64,000 nucleotides of DNA from VAZQ01 sp963841705 (GTDB taxonomy: Bacteria; Pseudomonadota; Alphaproteobacteria; Rhizobiales; Xanthobacteraceae), in the NCBI GenBank assembly GCA_963841705.1, contig CAWJDY010000019.1:1-64000 (forward strand). Reading direction: 5' to 3'. Made by a program: the position numbers and the translations under genes. This document shows positions 15,937 to 24,913 of the stretch, in pieces (position 1 is the first letter of the stretch; each line of letters starts with the position of its first letter). A model generated the notes under the pieces. It was given only the letters and a program-made list of their open reading frames with translations, made no database searches and had not been told where the DNA came from.

Positions 15937-16928
15937 ATGGCAATCCATATCCAGCGACGAGAATTCATCGTCACGCTTGGCGGCGCGTTAGTTGCGTGGC
16001 CGCTCGGGGCGCATGCGCAGCAGCCGATTGGGAAGATACGGAACCTGGGTCTTTTACTCCCGGGCCTGCCCGAAGCATCCATGGGCAAGGCAACTCGTGA
16101 TCGGCTACGCGAACTGGGCTACACCGAAGGACGCGACATTGTCCTCGAAGCTCGATGGGCCAACGGAAAGATGGAGCGCCTTAATGAATTGGCCGCCGAA
16201 TTAGCTCGTCTGCAATTGGCTGCGATTATCGCGTACACCACACCCGGTGCCATAGCCGCACGGAAAGCAACTACAACCATTCCAATTGTTTTTCTCTTTG
16301 TTGGAGATCCAGTTGGGGCGGGGGTTGTCCCGAGTCTGGCCCACCCGGGCGGAAACGCGACCGGCCTCTCACTGCTCGCCACAGAATTGAGCGGCAAGCG
16401 GCTTGAAATTCTCTTGGAGATCGCGCCCAGGCGTCTCGCGTTGCCATGCTATGGAATGATGCCAATACAGGCATGGTGCTGCGCGCTCGTGAAGCGCAGG
16501 ACGCCGCGGCCAAACGGGGTGTAATGATCAAGTCCGTTGGAGTGCATGACCTAATCTCTTTCAATTCGGCATTTGCGATGATCGACAGCGAGCGGATCGA
16601 CGCACTGCTAACCCTCGTTGACCCCTTTACGAGCCAACACCGCAAGCGGATAGTGGATTTCGCAGCCCAGCGGCGCCTGCCAGCCATCTATGAAGCAGGG
16701 GAGTTCGTCGAAACCGGTGGCCTCATTTCCTATGGACCGAATCTGCTCGCCATTGAACGACGTGCCGCCGAGTATGTGGACAAGATTTTCAAAGGTGTAA
16801 AGCCCGCTGATCTGCCGGTCGAACAACCGAGCAAATTCGAAATGTTGATCAACATGAAGACAGCAAATGCCCTCAGCCTATCAATTCCGCCATCAATCAT
16901 GCTGCGAGCTGATAGGGTGATTGAGTGA
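15937..16928 (+). pseudogene. PF04392 periplasmic substrate-binding protein, frameshifted (unit 1)
   Basis: The N-terminal part (IQRREFIVTLGGALVAWPLGAHAQ, export signal) runs in one frame to about 16430. The remainder, from RVAMLWNDANTGMVL to the family's end PPSIMLRADRVIE, is in the next frame. Adding one base near 16429 (GCGCCCAGGCG to give APKASRVAML) restores the whole reading, so a single-base deletion is the simplest explanation. Both halves match the ABC transporter substrate-binding family PF04392, whose better-known members bind tryptophan-like ligands. The start follows CGGGAGGGTCTC. No permease or ATPase lies alongside. It may be an assembly error rather than a true pseudogene. Confidence 0.8.
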
Positions 16929-16958
16929 TCCGACTAATGTCCGGTAAGAGGAAACGTC

Positions 16959-17499
16959 ATGCGATCTTCTCTGAAAGTCGCGAGCACAGGGCCCGCGCTG
17001 AGTATTGTTTTATTGTCATTTGCCCTCCTCGCTTCCGCCGGCCCGAAAAGGGGAGGAGGTGGCTGCAGCGACCTCGACGTGGGCACGAGCCCTTGGTGAA
17101 GACGATCCCGACAAGGTATTGCCGCTCTATTCCGAGGACGCTGTCCTATGGGGAACGCTGTCACCGACTGTGCGCGCAGATCGGGCGGCCTTGCGGGATT
17201 ATTTCGTGACCGCCTTCAAGGTTTTGCCGGGCCTCAAGGTCGCATTCGGCGATCAACTGATTCGCGTATACAACGGAACGGCGGTCAATACGGGCTACTA
17301 CACGTTTTCCTATGTTAAGGATGGAGAGACCAAGAGCTTGCCTGCGCGCTACAGCTTCACTTTCGTGAAACGCGGTGACGCTTGGCTCATTGTGGACCAC
17401 CATTCTGCGCTGCATGAGTCGGCTTGTGGCAGTCGCTTGGGCTCAGCTTTACGTCTGGTATCGGGGGTGCTGCAGACCAACCGTGATTCGAGCGAATGA
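16959..17499 (+). pseudogene. SgcJ/EcaC-type NTF2-fold protein, frameshift after the signal peptide
   Basis: From the ATG at 16959 a perfect signal peptide is read (MRSSLKVASTG then ALSIVLLSFALLASAG). The mature domain lies in the next frame: STWARALGEDDPDKVLPLYSE, then DYFVTAFKVLPGL, GYYTFSYVKDGE and RYSFTFVKRGDAWLIVDHHS. This is the SgcJ/EcaC family of NTF2-like proteins. The switch falls at CCGAAAAGGGGAGG. Dropping one base of the A or G run joins the two as AGPKGEEVAAAT. Such a homopolymer is a typical place for sequencing error. The role is unknown; secreted NTF2-like proteins often bind small hydrophobic molecules. Confidence 0.72.
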
Positions 17500-17527
17500 G
17501 TGGGATCGATGCTAATGATCCAACTGA

Positions 17528-17576
17528 GACATTGGCTGCCAAAATTTGCTGTGACGCACAAAGCGGCATTTCCTAC
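17528..17576 (+). repeat. SBP-unit 5' box, copy 1
   Basis: GACATTGGCTGCCAAAATTT followed by GCTGTGACGCACAAAGCGGC and ATTTCCTAC closely matches 20954-21001 and, inverted, 54005-54042. All three precede PF04392 binding-protein genes. It may be part of a duplicated unit or a shared control site. Confidence 0.7.
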
Positions 17577-17617
17577 TGCATTGTGGTAGGCTACAAGCCC
17601 CGCGTTGCGAGGAGCAC

Positions 17618-18601
17618 ATGAGGCGGCGCGAGTTCATCGCCGTGTTCGGCAGTACGGTGGCGGCATGGCCGCTCGAGGCGCGCGCGCAGCAACCACGGCG
17701 AGTCGGCGTGCTGATCCCGTTTTACTCGCAGACCGATCGTCAGGGTCAAGCCAGCATCGCGGCGTTCCTCGATACGTTCCAGAGGTTGGGCTGGGCCGAT
17801 GGCCGCAACGTCCGGATCGAGTCTCGCTGGGGCGCGGGCGATGCCGAACGTACAAAGGGCGCAGCGGCAGAATTGGTCCGTTCAGCGCCCGATGCGATTG
17901 TGGTCGCGGGCAGTTCAGCCTTGGCCGAGCTTCAGCGGCTGACCAGTACGACCCCCATCGTGTTCATCCAGGTCGGCGATCCAGTCGCCGCTGGACTTGT
18001 GTCCAGTCTTGCGCGGCCGGGTGGCAATGTCACTGGCTTCCAAGCCTTCGAGCCTGCGATGGGCGGCAAGTGGCTGGGATTGCTGAAGGAGGCTGTGCCC
18101 AACCTGAGCCGCGCGGCAGTACTGTTCGGTTCGGACGCCGGTCCAGTTGTAGCGTACCTGCGCACGGCCGAGACGATTGCGCCATCGCTTGGCGTTGCCG
18201 TGACGCCCGTCGATGTCGTTGACAGCGGCGGGACCGAGCGCGCGGTCGCCGCCTTTGCCAGCCAGCCTGACGGCGGCCTCATCGTCCTTCCACATTCCTA
18301 CACTTTGGCGAACCGTGGATCGATCATCATATTGGCAGCGCGGTATCGCTTGCCGGCAATCTATCCGTTTCGGATTTTCGCAACCGAGGGTGGCCTAATC
18401 TCCTACGGCTTCGATCAGATCGATTTATGGCGAGGGGCGGCAACCTATGTCGATCGTATTCTACGCGGCGAGAAACCGGCCGACCTTCCGGTTCAAGCAC
18501 CGACCAAGTTCGAACTGGTAGTCAACCTCAAGACCGCGCGGGCGCTTGGGTTGAGCATCCCGCCTGCATTTCCGCTGCGCGCCGAAGAGGTGATCGAATA
18601 G
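17618..18601 (+). CDS. PF04392 periplasmic substrate-binding protein (unit 2)
   Basis: The 327-residue protein starts with a twin-arginine-like export signal (MRRREFIAVFGSTVAAWPL, cleavage after ARAQ at about residue 24). It then has the PF04392 pattern: GRNVRIESRWGAGDAER, PIVFIQVGDPVAAGLVSSLA, RPGGNVTGF, RYRLPAIYPFR, GGLISYG, ATYVDRILRGEKPADLPVQ and the end ALGLSIPPAFPLRAEEVIE. The ATG follows GCGAGGAGCAC. No permease or ATPase is adjacent, which is usual for these amplified orphan receptors. The ligand is unknown. It shares flanking boxes with the other units, so it most likely arose by duplication. Confidence 0.88.
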   Translation: MRRREFIAVFGSTVAAWPLEARAQQPRRVGVLIPFYSQTDRQGQASIAAFLDTFQRLGWADGRNVRIESRWGAGDAERTKGAAAELVRSAPDAIVVAGSSALAELQRLTSTTPIVFIQVGDPVAAGLVSSLARPGGNVTGFQAFEPAMGGKWLGLLKEAVPNLSRAAVLFGSDAGPVVAYLRTAETIAPSLGVAVTPVDVVDSGGTERAVAAFASQPDGGLIVLPHSYTLANRGSIIILAARYRLPAIYPFRIFATEGGLISYGFDQIDLWRGAATYVDRILRGEKPADLPVQAPTKFELVVNLKTARALGLSIPPAFPLRAEEVIE

Positions 18602-18609
18602 GCCGCAAT

Positions 18610-18644
18610 TTTGCTGCACTGCATATGTCGCCTCATGGCACATC
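18610..18644 (+). repeat. SBP-unit 3' box, copy 1
   Basis: TTTGCTGCACTGCATATGTC followed by a short variable part and GGCACATC stands just after the SBP stop. The rest of the 376-base gap to brnT shows no gene. It contains the direct repeat ATCACTACAT at about 18775 and a possible operator GTACATTTAGTAC directly before the brnT start. Confidence 0.7.
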
Positions 18645-18977
18645 GCGTTTTTGCGCCGCATTGCAGGATATCCGTAGCCATTGGGGGATACCGGACATAA
18701 ACGCTGGACCATCGTGCCATTCAAATCGCCGCTGCCATCCTAAGTCCCGATTGACGCTGCCGGAAATCACTACATCAATCACTACATAAAACGCTTCTCA
18801 CCCAAAAAATATCGCAATGAAATCAATCTACTGCGGGGGCATGGTCGGAATCCTCTCGACCGCACTCCTTCGCCGATTGAAAGTTGATTGATGGCCCCGC
18901 CGGCCAGCCGCCATCGCAACCATATCTTGTGCCCCCAATAATACTTGATCGCGAATTGCTGGGGGTACATTTAGTAC

Positions 18978-19256
18978 ATGAAGATCACCTTCGACCCGGC
19001 AAAACGCGAGGCGACGCTGGCGGAGCGCGGGCTCGATTTTGCCGACGCAGCGGTGATCTTCGCCGGCCGTCAATTGACGGTCCAGGACACGCGGCGCAAT
19101 TACGGCGAGCCGCGCTTCCAGACGGTCGGCATTCTTGCTGGACGCATGGTGATGGTGGTGTGGACGCCACGGGACGAGGCACGGCACATCATTTCGATGA
19201 GGAAATGCAATGCCAAAGAACAAGCGCGCTATCGGCAGCGATTTGCACAAGGTTGA
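18978..19256 (+). CDS. brnT: BrnT-family toxin
   Basis: The 92-residue protein matches BrnT, a RelE-fold ribonuclease toxin. It has the opening FDPAKREATLAERGLDFADA, the beta-strand region GEPRFQTVGILAGRMVMVVWTPR and the end RHIISMRKCNAKEQARYRQ. The invariant RxISxRxAxxxExxxY-like ending is present. The partner brnA starts 47 bases before its stop, the standard toxin-first order of brnTA. GTACATTTAGTAC directly before the start may be the BrnA-controlled operator. It is inserted between two binding-protein units. Confidence 0.9.
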   Translation: MKITFDPAKREATLAERGLDFADAAVIFAGRQLTVQDTRRNYGEPRFQTVGILAGRMVMVVWTPRDEARHIISMRKCNAKEQARYRQRFAQG

Positions 19257-19521
19257 TGCGCATGTCATCGCACCGCACGAATACGAGGAAGCGCCGGAAC
19301 TGACCGACGAGCAACTGGCAAACGCTGTATTATCGGAGGGCGGCAAGCGCCGAGGCGGCCCGCCTTCGGATCGGCCGAAGCAGGCGATCAAGCTGCGGCT
19401 CGATAACGATGTCCTCAACGCGTATCGCGCAACCGGAGAAGGGTGGCAGACGCGAATCAATGCCGATCTGCGCCGTGCCCGCAAGCTCGACACTCCGCAA
19501 CGCCGCAAGGCGAGACGGTAA
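19210..19521 (+). CDS. brnA: BrnA-family antitoxin
   Basis: The 103-residue protein has a disordered, acidic N-terminal half (HEYEEAPELTDEQLANAVL) that would wrap the toxin. A ribbon-helix-helix DNA-binding C-terminus carries AIKLRLDNDVLNAYRATGEG and WQTRINADLRRA. It overlaps brnT in another frame, as expected for coupled synthesis. It should neutralise BrnT and repress the operon. After it, 19522-19810 holds only the repeat-like upstream segment of the next SBP unit. Confidence 0.9.
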   Translation: MPKNKRAIGSDLHKVDAHVIAPHEYEEAPELTDEQLANAVLSEGGKRRGGPPSDRPKQAIKLRLDNDVLNAYRATGEGWQTRINADLRRARKLDTPQRRKARR

Positions 19522-19615
19522 TCGGCGAAATTGCATTGCGCCTGGAAAATCCGTTGATCTTCGGATCCCTAGACGACATGGTAGGCAACGGCTCGCAGGT
19601 CCGAATTTACAGTAG

Positions 19616-19731
19616 CTTTCGGGGGTCGTGCGGACATAGGCTTCGGCTTGGGGCCAATGGGGGCCGCTGCTTATGACCCACAAGAGACATAGGTGGTTCA
19701 GAATTGCTGCTCCGCAAAATAGACCACCAAG
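19616..19731 (+). repeat. SBP-unit upstream segment, copy 2
   Basis: This is the counterpart of 15756-15858, sharing CTTTCGGGGGT, TGCGGACATAG and TGACCCACAAGAGACATA. It lies upstream of the SBP gene at 19811. The degenerate middle suggests an older duplication than the coding parts. Confidence 0.7.
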
Positions 19732-19810
19732 CCCCATTTTCGCCGGCCGCATTTCCTGCTGTAATTAGCGTGGTTTGCAAGCCGACGTTGGCGGACCCTT
19801 GGGGAAGGCA

Positions 19811-20806
19811 ATGCGACGACGCGATTTCGTCAAGGTGATCGGCGGTACGGTGGCCGCATGGCCGCTCACGGCGCGCGCGCAGCAGCCGAGCGGGATGCGC
19901 CGGATCGGCGTGCTGATGGGCACTGCCGAGAGCGACACGGAGGCACAGACTTGGGTCGCGGCGTTCCGCGAAGGACTTAAGAAGCTCGGGTGGGCGGAGG
20001 GCCGCAACGTCCGGATCGACACGCGCTGGGCAACGGCAGGCGACGTGGAGTCGAGACAGCGATACGCGAAGGAACTGGTCGCGTTGCAGCTCGATCTTAT
20101 TCTTTCGCATAACACCCCCACCACGGCGACTTTGCTACAACAAACGCGCAACATCCCCATCATTTTTGCGTTCGTTACCGATCCGGTCGGTAGCGGCTTC
20201 GTCGAGAGCTTTCCGCGGCCGGGCGGCAACGTCACCGGTTTCACTCTGTTCGAGCCGTCGATGGCCGGCAAGTGGCTGGATTTGCTCCAAGAGGTCGTTC
20301 CGCGCGTCACCCGAGTCGCCTTCTTGTTCAACCCAGCAACGGCGCCATATTATGAAATTTACCTGAACCCCTTCAAAGCCGCCGCTGCGTCCTTCGCCGT
20401 GCAGGCGATTGCAGCACCCGTTCACAACACGTCCGAACTCGAAGCTGTCGTTGCCGCACAGGTACGCGAGCCGAATAGCGGTGTCATCGCGATGCCAGAT
20501 TCCTTTATGAACGCCCATCGCGCTGAAATCACCGCGCTGGCGGCTCGTTACCGTCTCCCAGCCGTCTATGCGTACCGTTTCTTCACTGAACTCGGCGGCC
20601 TGCTGTCCTACGGAAATGACCTAGCGGATAATTTCCGGCGCGCTGCGACCTATGTCGATCGCATCCTCAAGGGCGCGAAACCGAGCGAGCTTCCCGTGCA
20701 GGCCCCGGTTAAGTTCGAGCTGGTGATCAACATGAAGACGGCCCGTGCACTCGGTCTCGAAGTGCCGGCAACTCTCATCGCGCCCGCCGACGAGGTGATC
20801 GAATAG
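19811..20806 (+). CDS. PF04392 periplasmic substrate-binding protein (unit 3)
   Basis: The 331-residue protein has the export signal MRRRDFVKVIGGTVAAWPL...ARAQQ. Its family motifs are KLGWAEGRNVRIDTRW, PIIFAFVTDPVGSGFVESF, RPGGNVTGF, RYRLPAVYAYRFF, LGGLLSYG and ATYVDRILKGAKPSELPVQ, ending in PADEVIE. The ATG lies after TTGGGGAAGGCA, so the longer upstream frame is not used. It is an orphan receptor with the shared 3' box immediately after its stop. Relative to unit 2 it is clearly paralogous but diverged along the whole length, so the duplication is not recent. Confidence 0.88.
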   Translation: MRRRDFVKVIGGTVAAWPLTARAQQPSGMRRIGVLMGTAESDTEAQTWVAAFREGLKKLGWAEGRNVRIDTRWATAGDVESRQRYAKELVALQLDLILSHNTPTTATLLQQTRNIPIIFAFVTDPVGSGFVESFPRPGGNVTGFTLFEPSMAGKWLDLLQEVVPRVTRVAFLFNPATAPYYEIYLNPFKAAAASFAVQAIAAPVHNTSELEAVVAAQVREPNSGVIAMPDSFMNAHRAEITALAARYRLPAVYAYRFFTELGGLLSYGNDLADNFRRAATYVDRILKGAKPSELPVQAPVKFELVINMKTARALGLEVPATLIAPADEVIE

Positions 20807-20815
20807 GGATGCTGG

Positions 20816-20850
20816 TTTGCTGCACTGCATATGTCGGCTAATGGCACAAA
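20816..20850 (+). repeat. SBP-unit 3' box, copy 2
   Basis: TTTGCTGCACTGCATATGTC and ATGGCACAAA follow the stop of unit 3 and match the copies near 18610, 24192, 25885 and, inverted, 52915. Confidence 0.7.
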
Positions 20851-20953
20851 GCGTCGGAGGTCAAGGCGTTGAATTTACGTCAGCTTTTGGGAGAGCAGCG
20901 GAAGTGCATGGACGGACGGCCTCGGCTGCCTTCGACGCGAATGACCCATCTGC

Positions 20954-21001
20954 GACATCAGCCGCCAATTTTGCTGTGATGCACAACGCGGCATTTTCTA
21001 C
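20954..21001 (+). repeat. SBP-unit 5' box, copy 2
   Basis: GACATCAGCCGCCAATTTTG then CTGTGATGCACAACGCGGC and ATTTTCTAC lies about 40 bases before the start of unit 4, matching 17528-17576 in sequence and distance. Confidence 0.7.
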
Positions 21002-21650
21002 AACGATGTGGTAGGGTCCGATCTTCGGACTAACGGGAGCACATGAGGCGGCGCGACTTCATATCGCTGCTTGGCGGAGTGGCGGCTGCGGGGCCGCTCG
21101 CAGCGCGCGCGCAGCAACTGCCCAAGATGTTGCGCGTCGGTTCCGTAGGCGTGAGCAATCCCCGAAGCGGAGGACTTTGGGCACCCATCGAGCAAGGGCT
21201 GCGCGAGTTGGGATATGTCGAGCGACAGAACCTCGCCGTAGAGTACATAAACTTGAACGGTCGAATAGATGGTGCTGGCGAGGCGATGCGGGAGTTGGTT
21301 CGGCGCAAGGTCGATGTAATCGTCAGCTTGGGCAACGAGCTTAACTTGAAGTCTGCACTGGCAGCCACCCGGACGCTCCCGATCGTGATGGTTGCACTCG
21401 ACTTTGACCCTTTCGCGCTTGGGTATGTGACGAACCTCGCGCGGCCCAGCGGCAATGTCACCGGCCTATTCCTCCAGCAAATCGAGCTTTCGGCCAAGCG
21501 TGTTCAATTGACGAGGGATGCTTTTCCGGAAGTCCGGGGAGCGACGGTTTTCTGGGACCGGCAATCGTCCGATCAATGGCAGGCGGCTCGGGGCGCGGCC
21601 GTGACATTGGGCTTGAGCCTGGCTGGAATTGATCTGATACCGGTTCCATA

Positions 21651-22696
21651 TCAGATTGACTTTGCAATGTAAGGGAAGGATGTGATGGATTTGACGATTT
21701 TTGGGTTGCGTTCGATGTAGAGGACGGCCTGCTGGAGCTTCGCGCGCACTGCGTTCATGGACTTGAGGGCGAAGTTCTTGAAGATTTTCTCGCGGATTTC
21801 GTCCCACAGGTTCTCCTTCGGGTTCAACTCCGGCGAATAGGGCGGCAGGAACAGAAGCGAGATATTATCGGGAATCGCGAGAATGCCGCACTGATGGTTG
21901 GGGGCGCCGTCGAGAACCAACAGAATGTGCTGGGTGCGGAATTTCTTGGACAGAACGTCGAGGTAGATCTGAAAGCACCCGGTGTCCGAGGCCGGCATGA
22001 TCAGATAGACACATCTTCCATCCTTGGGGCAGACCGCGCCATATAGGTAGATGTATTCGCGAATGAGTTGCGCGGCGACCTCGGGTCTGATGCCGGTCGG
22101 CGCCCAGCATGGCCGCGGGCGGTTCATGCGCCCAAAACGGGCTTCATCTGCGAACATCACGCGCAAACGACGGCCGCGCTTGGCCGCCACCCGTCTGGCT
22201 TTCCTCACAGCATCAGAAAAGCCGTTTTTTTAAAAGCGTTCTGCGCCGCGAGGTTGCGCTTGGGATGGAACGGGCGTGGCATCAGTTTGCGCCAGCCGTG
22301 CCGGACCAAAAGATTATAGACTGTGCTGTTGCTGGTTTCGTGGCCAATGGTCTTTTCATACGCCGCCTTGATGTCGTGGATGTTCAGCAGCTCCCCCGCT
22401 CCGGCCGCCTTGGCAAAGCGCGCCAGCAAGGCCTTCTCCTCCGCCAAGGTCATATTCTGGCGTTTGCGGCCGCCACTCGGCTTGGATTTGAGCGCTGCAA
22501 GCCCACCCCCGTCGTAGGCCATATGGGCACGGTTTACCGTGCTCAGCGACACGCCCATCGCCGCGGCAATGGAGGGCTGTGTCATTCCGCCTTCACGCAG
22601 CAGCACCATCTGAATGCGCTGACGCCGTGCCGGGTCGCCTTTCCAGTACAGCGCCGTCTTCAACCGTCGAACCTGGCTCTTGGTGCATTTGACCAT
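21651..22696 (-). CDS. IS630-family transposase, probably made by -1 frameshifting
   Basis: The first frame (22696 to 22205) encodes an N-terminal helix-turn-helix DNA-binding region with IQMVLLREGGMTQPSIAAAM and STVNRAHMAYDGGGLAALK, ending at AFKKTAFLML. The second frame (to 21651) carries the DDE catalytic core: VMFADEARFGRM, LLVLDGAPNHQC and LFLPPYSPELNPKENLWDEI, that is, the D...D...E triad. At 22225-22231 the minus strand reads AAAAAAAC. Slipping back one base there joins frame 1 to KNGFSDAVRKARR of frame 2 without a stop. This is the known way for several IS630 members to make transposase. The full product would be about 348 residues. Confidence 0.85.
22224..22231 (-). promoter_or_regulatory. 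Programmed -1 frameshift site (slippery A7C)
   Basis: On the minus strand a run of seven A followed by C (A AAA AAC in the relevant register) sits 30 bases before the frame-1 stop. It is at the only position where a -1 slip gives an uninterrupted catalytic domain. This is inferred from frame structure, not measured. Confidence 0.65.
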
Positions 22697-23199
22697 CTGC
22701 TCGCTCCGAATCAGATGGCCCTAGCGAATCACACCTCACGGCCAAGCAAAATCCCCCCTCGGTCCACGACCAAAACCCGCGAAATCTTCGATTTAATCAG
22801 CTATGGAAGCGGTATGAGCGAGCCTCCTTACAACTATGAACTGGCATTGGCTCAAATATCGCCCGATCACCGCGGCACATTGATCATGATGATTTCACCG
22901 GCCTTTTTTTCGGATCGCGCCCAACTCGCCGACTTCGCGCTTCGGCATCGGATGCGATCGGTGTGTCCCCTCCGCGAATTTGTAGAGGTCGGGGGTCTCA
23001 TGTCCTATGGGGTGAGCCTTACCACACTCGGCCGCCGCGCCGCCGCATATGTCGACCGCATTGCGCAGGGAGCCAAACCAACCGATTTGCCGGTTGAGCA
23101 GCCGACCAAATTCGAGTTGGTGATCAATCTAAAGACGGCCAAGGCGCTTGGTATCGAGATTCCACCCACGTTTCTCGCCCGCGCCGATGAGGTGATCGA

Positions 23200-24183
23200 G
23201 TGAGGCGCCGCGAGTTCATCACGCTGCTCGGTGGCGCTGCGGCGTGGCCGCTCGCGGCGCGCGCGCAGCAGCCCGAGCGCATGCGGCGCGTCGGCGTGTT
23301 GATGGCGTTCGAAAATGGTCCGCTAGCGCAGAACTACCTCACCGCCTTTCGACAGGCACTTCAAGAAAAGGGATGGGCAGAGGGACGCAACATCCGCATT
23401 GATGAACGGTGGGCTGGCGGCGATGCGGATCACCTCCGAGTCTATGCAGCGGAAATGGTGAGCCTCAAACCCGACGTTATATTGGCAGGTGGCGGTCGGG
23501 CAGTGGCGGCGTTGAAAACGCAGACCCGGGACATACCGATCGTATTCGAGGGACCCGCCGACCCGGTTCGTCAGGGATTTGTCGCGAACATGGCGCGGCC
23601 AGGCGGCAACATGACGGGATTCAGCTCATTTGAAGTATCTGTCGTAGGCAAGTTGCTGGAGGCTCTCAAGGAGATCGCGCCGCATACCGCTCGAGTCGCT
23701 CTGATGTTTCACCCTGACATTACGGCCGCGACCGATTACCGGCACTTGCTCGAGGACGTTGCACCATCGTTCTCGGTGAAGTCGATTGCGGCTCCTGCCC
23801 GTGACCCTGTGGAAATCGAGCGCACCATCGACGCACTCGCGAAGGAGTCGAACTGCGCCCTGATGCTGGCGCAGGACGTCTTCATGGTTAGCCAACGCGA
23901 TTTGATCGTTCGGTTAGTGGCTACCCATCGCTTACCGGCGGTCTATCCGTTTCGAGAGTACGTCACGAGTGGCGGCTTATTGTCTTACGGAGCAGACATT
24001 ATCGAGCGCTATCAACTCGCTGGCTCTTACGTCGATCGCATTCTTCGCGGTGAGAAGCCGGCCGATCTTCCCGTGCAGGCGCCGACCAAATTCGAACTGG
24101 TGATCAATCTCAAAACCGCGAAGGCGCTCGGCCTCGACGTGCCGCCACAGCTTCTCGCTCGCGCCGACGAGGTGATCGAATAG
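23200..24183 (+). CDS. PF04392 periplasmic substrate-binding protein (unit 5)
   Basis: The 327-residue receptor begins at a GTG that overlaps the stop of unit 4 (GTGA), so the two were once translationally coupled. It carries the export signal RRREFITLLGGAAAWPLAARAQQ in part, then KGWAEGRNIRIDERW, IPIVFEGPADPVRQGFV, RPGGNMTGFSSFEVS, THRLPAVYPFREYV, GGLLSYG and SYVDRILRGEKPADLPVQ, with the family end PPQLLARADEVIE. As with its neighbours no transport partners are present. Its C-terminal coding sequence and downstream DNA are the best match for the remnant at 25.6-25.9 kb. Confidence 0.88.
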   Translation: MRRREFITLLGGAAAWPLAARAQQPERMRRVGVLMAFENGPLAQNYLTAFRQALQEKGWAEGRNIRIDERWAGGDADHLRVYAAEMVSLKPDVILAGGGRAVAALKTQTRDIPIVFEGPADPVRQGFVANMARPGGNMTGFSSFEVSVVGKLLEALKEIAPHTARVALMFHPDITAATDYRHLLEDVAPSFSVKSIAAPARDPVEIERTIDALAKESNCALMLAQDVFMVSQRDLIVRLVATHRLPAVYPFREYVTSGGLLSYGADIIERYQLAGSYVDRILRGEKPADLPVQAPTKFELVINLKTAKALGLDVPPQLLARADEVIE

Positions 24184-24186
24184 CGG

Positions 24187-24913
24187 CGATATTTGCTGCA
24201 CTGCATGAGTCCGCAGTTGGCACATCACTTCAGTATCGCGGACATCTGCTTCCGGCGCATAAGCTGACGTGACCGGGAAATTAGATCGATTTGGTGAAAG
24301 GTTTATTGGCGCGCGCGGTAAGCGCCGTTCCATGTGTTCCCTCCGATTAAGTATTTGTCCGGTCCAAGTGAACGCTACAGTCGCCGCGCCCAGCTCGATA
24401 TTCGTTAGTCTATTTTTAGATGCGCGGCCTTGATGACAGCGCTCCATTTGGCTGATTCGGCATCGATGTAGCTTGCGAAGCCCTTTGAGCTCCCGGCGAG
24501 CACGCTGAGGAAATTCGGCGTCAGGAATTTTCGTTTGTATTCCGGATCGGCAAAGATCTTCTGTACACCGGCGTTGATCTTCTGGACGATCTCCGCGGAG
24601 GTGGCTTTCGGGGCAAAAAGGCCGAACCAGCTGATCGCCTCGAATCCCGGTACAGTCTCAGCGACGGTCGGCAGTTCTGGAAACTCCTTGAGGCGCTCCT
24701 TGCTGCCGACCGCAAGCCCGCGAAGCTTGCCGGCTTTCATGTATTGATCGACGAGCACGGTACTCAGGAAGCCCATCGGTACGTGGTCGCCGACAAGGTC
24801 GTTGAGCAGCGGCCCGCCACCGCGATAGTGGATCGGAGTGAGCTTCACGCCGGCGAGGTTCTCCAAAAGAACCATGTTGACGTGGCTTGATCCTCCAATC
24901 CCAATGGTTCCGT
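24187..24913. repeat. Segmental duplication, copy 1 (3' SBP flank plus truncated tctC)
   Basis: About 730 bp are almost identical to 25880-26695: the 3' SBP box, a block containing TGACGTGACCGGGAAATTAG and AAAGGTTTATTGGC, and the 3' half of a tctC gene. Copy 1 lacks the stretch holding the 42-residue frame of copy 2 and ends abruptly at GGTTCCGT. Confidence 0.9.
24192..24226 (+). repeat. SBP-unit 3' box, copy 3
   Basis: TTTGCTGCACTGCATGAGTC then TTGGCACATC follows the stop of unit 5 and forms the start of the duplicated segment. Confidence 0.7.

Larger units (their letters stand above)
21640..22812 (-). mobile_element. IS630-type insertion sequence, complete, with TA target duplication
   Basis: The ends are CCGGTTCCATATCAGATTGA on the left and, read inward from the right, CCGCTTCCATAGCTGATTAA. 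These imperfect inverted repeats share most bases. Directly outside both ends is TA (21638-21639 and 22813-22814), the target duplicated by IS630/Tc1-type elements. The element carries a two-frame transposase on the minus strand and interrupts an SBP gene. Boundaries were read from the repeat and the TA, and fit the disrupted host gene to within one base. Confidence 0.85.
21043..23203 (+). pseudogene. PF04392 substrate-binding protein (unit 4) interrupted by an IS630-type element
   Basis: The 5' part (21043 to about 21639) encodes the export signal MRRRDFISLLGGVAAAGPLA, then GLRELGYVERQNLAVEY, and runs to LAGIDL. The 3' part (about 22815-23203) encodes NYELALAQISPDHRGTLIMM, the RAAAYVDRIAQGAKPTDLPV region and PPTFLARADEVIE. 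Between them lies a 1173-bp insertion. Removing the insertion and one TA leaves the two halves one base out of frame, so a further small change has occurred or the gene was already broken. The start follows ACGGGAGCAC. The last codon overlaps the GTG start of unit 5. Confidence 0.85.

Noticed and set aside
22109..23203. A single 364-residue reading across the IS630 right part and the SBP 3' part
   Set aside because: The first 230 residues are antisense to the transposase and only the C-terminal part is SBP; treated as a broken SBP gene.
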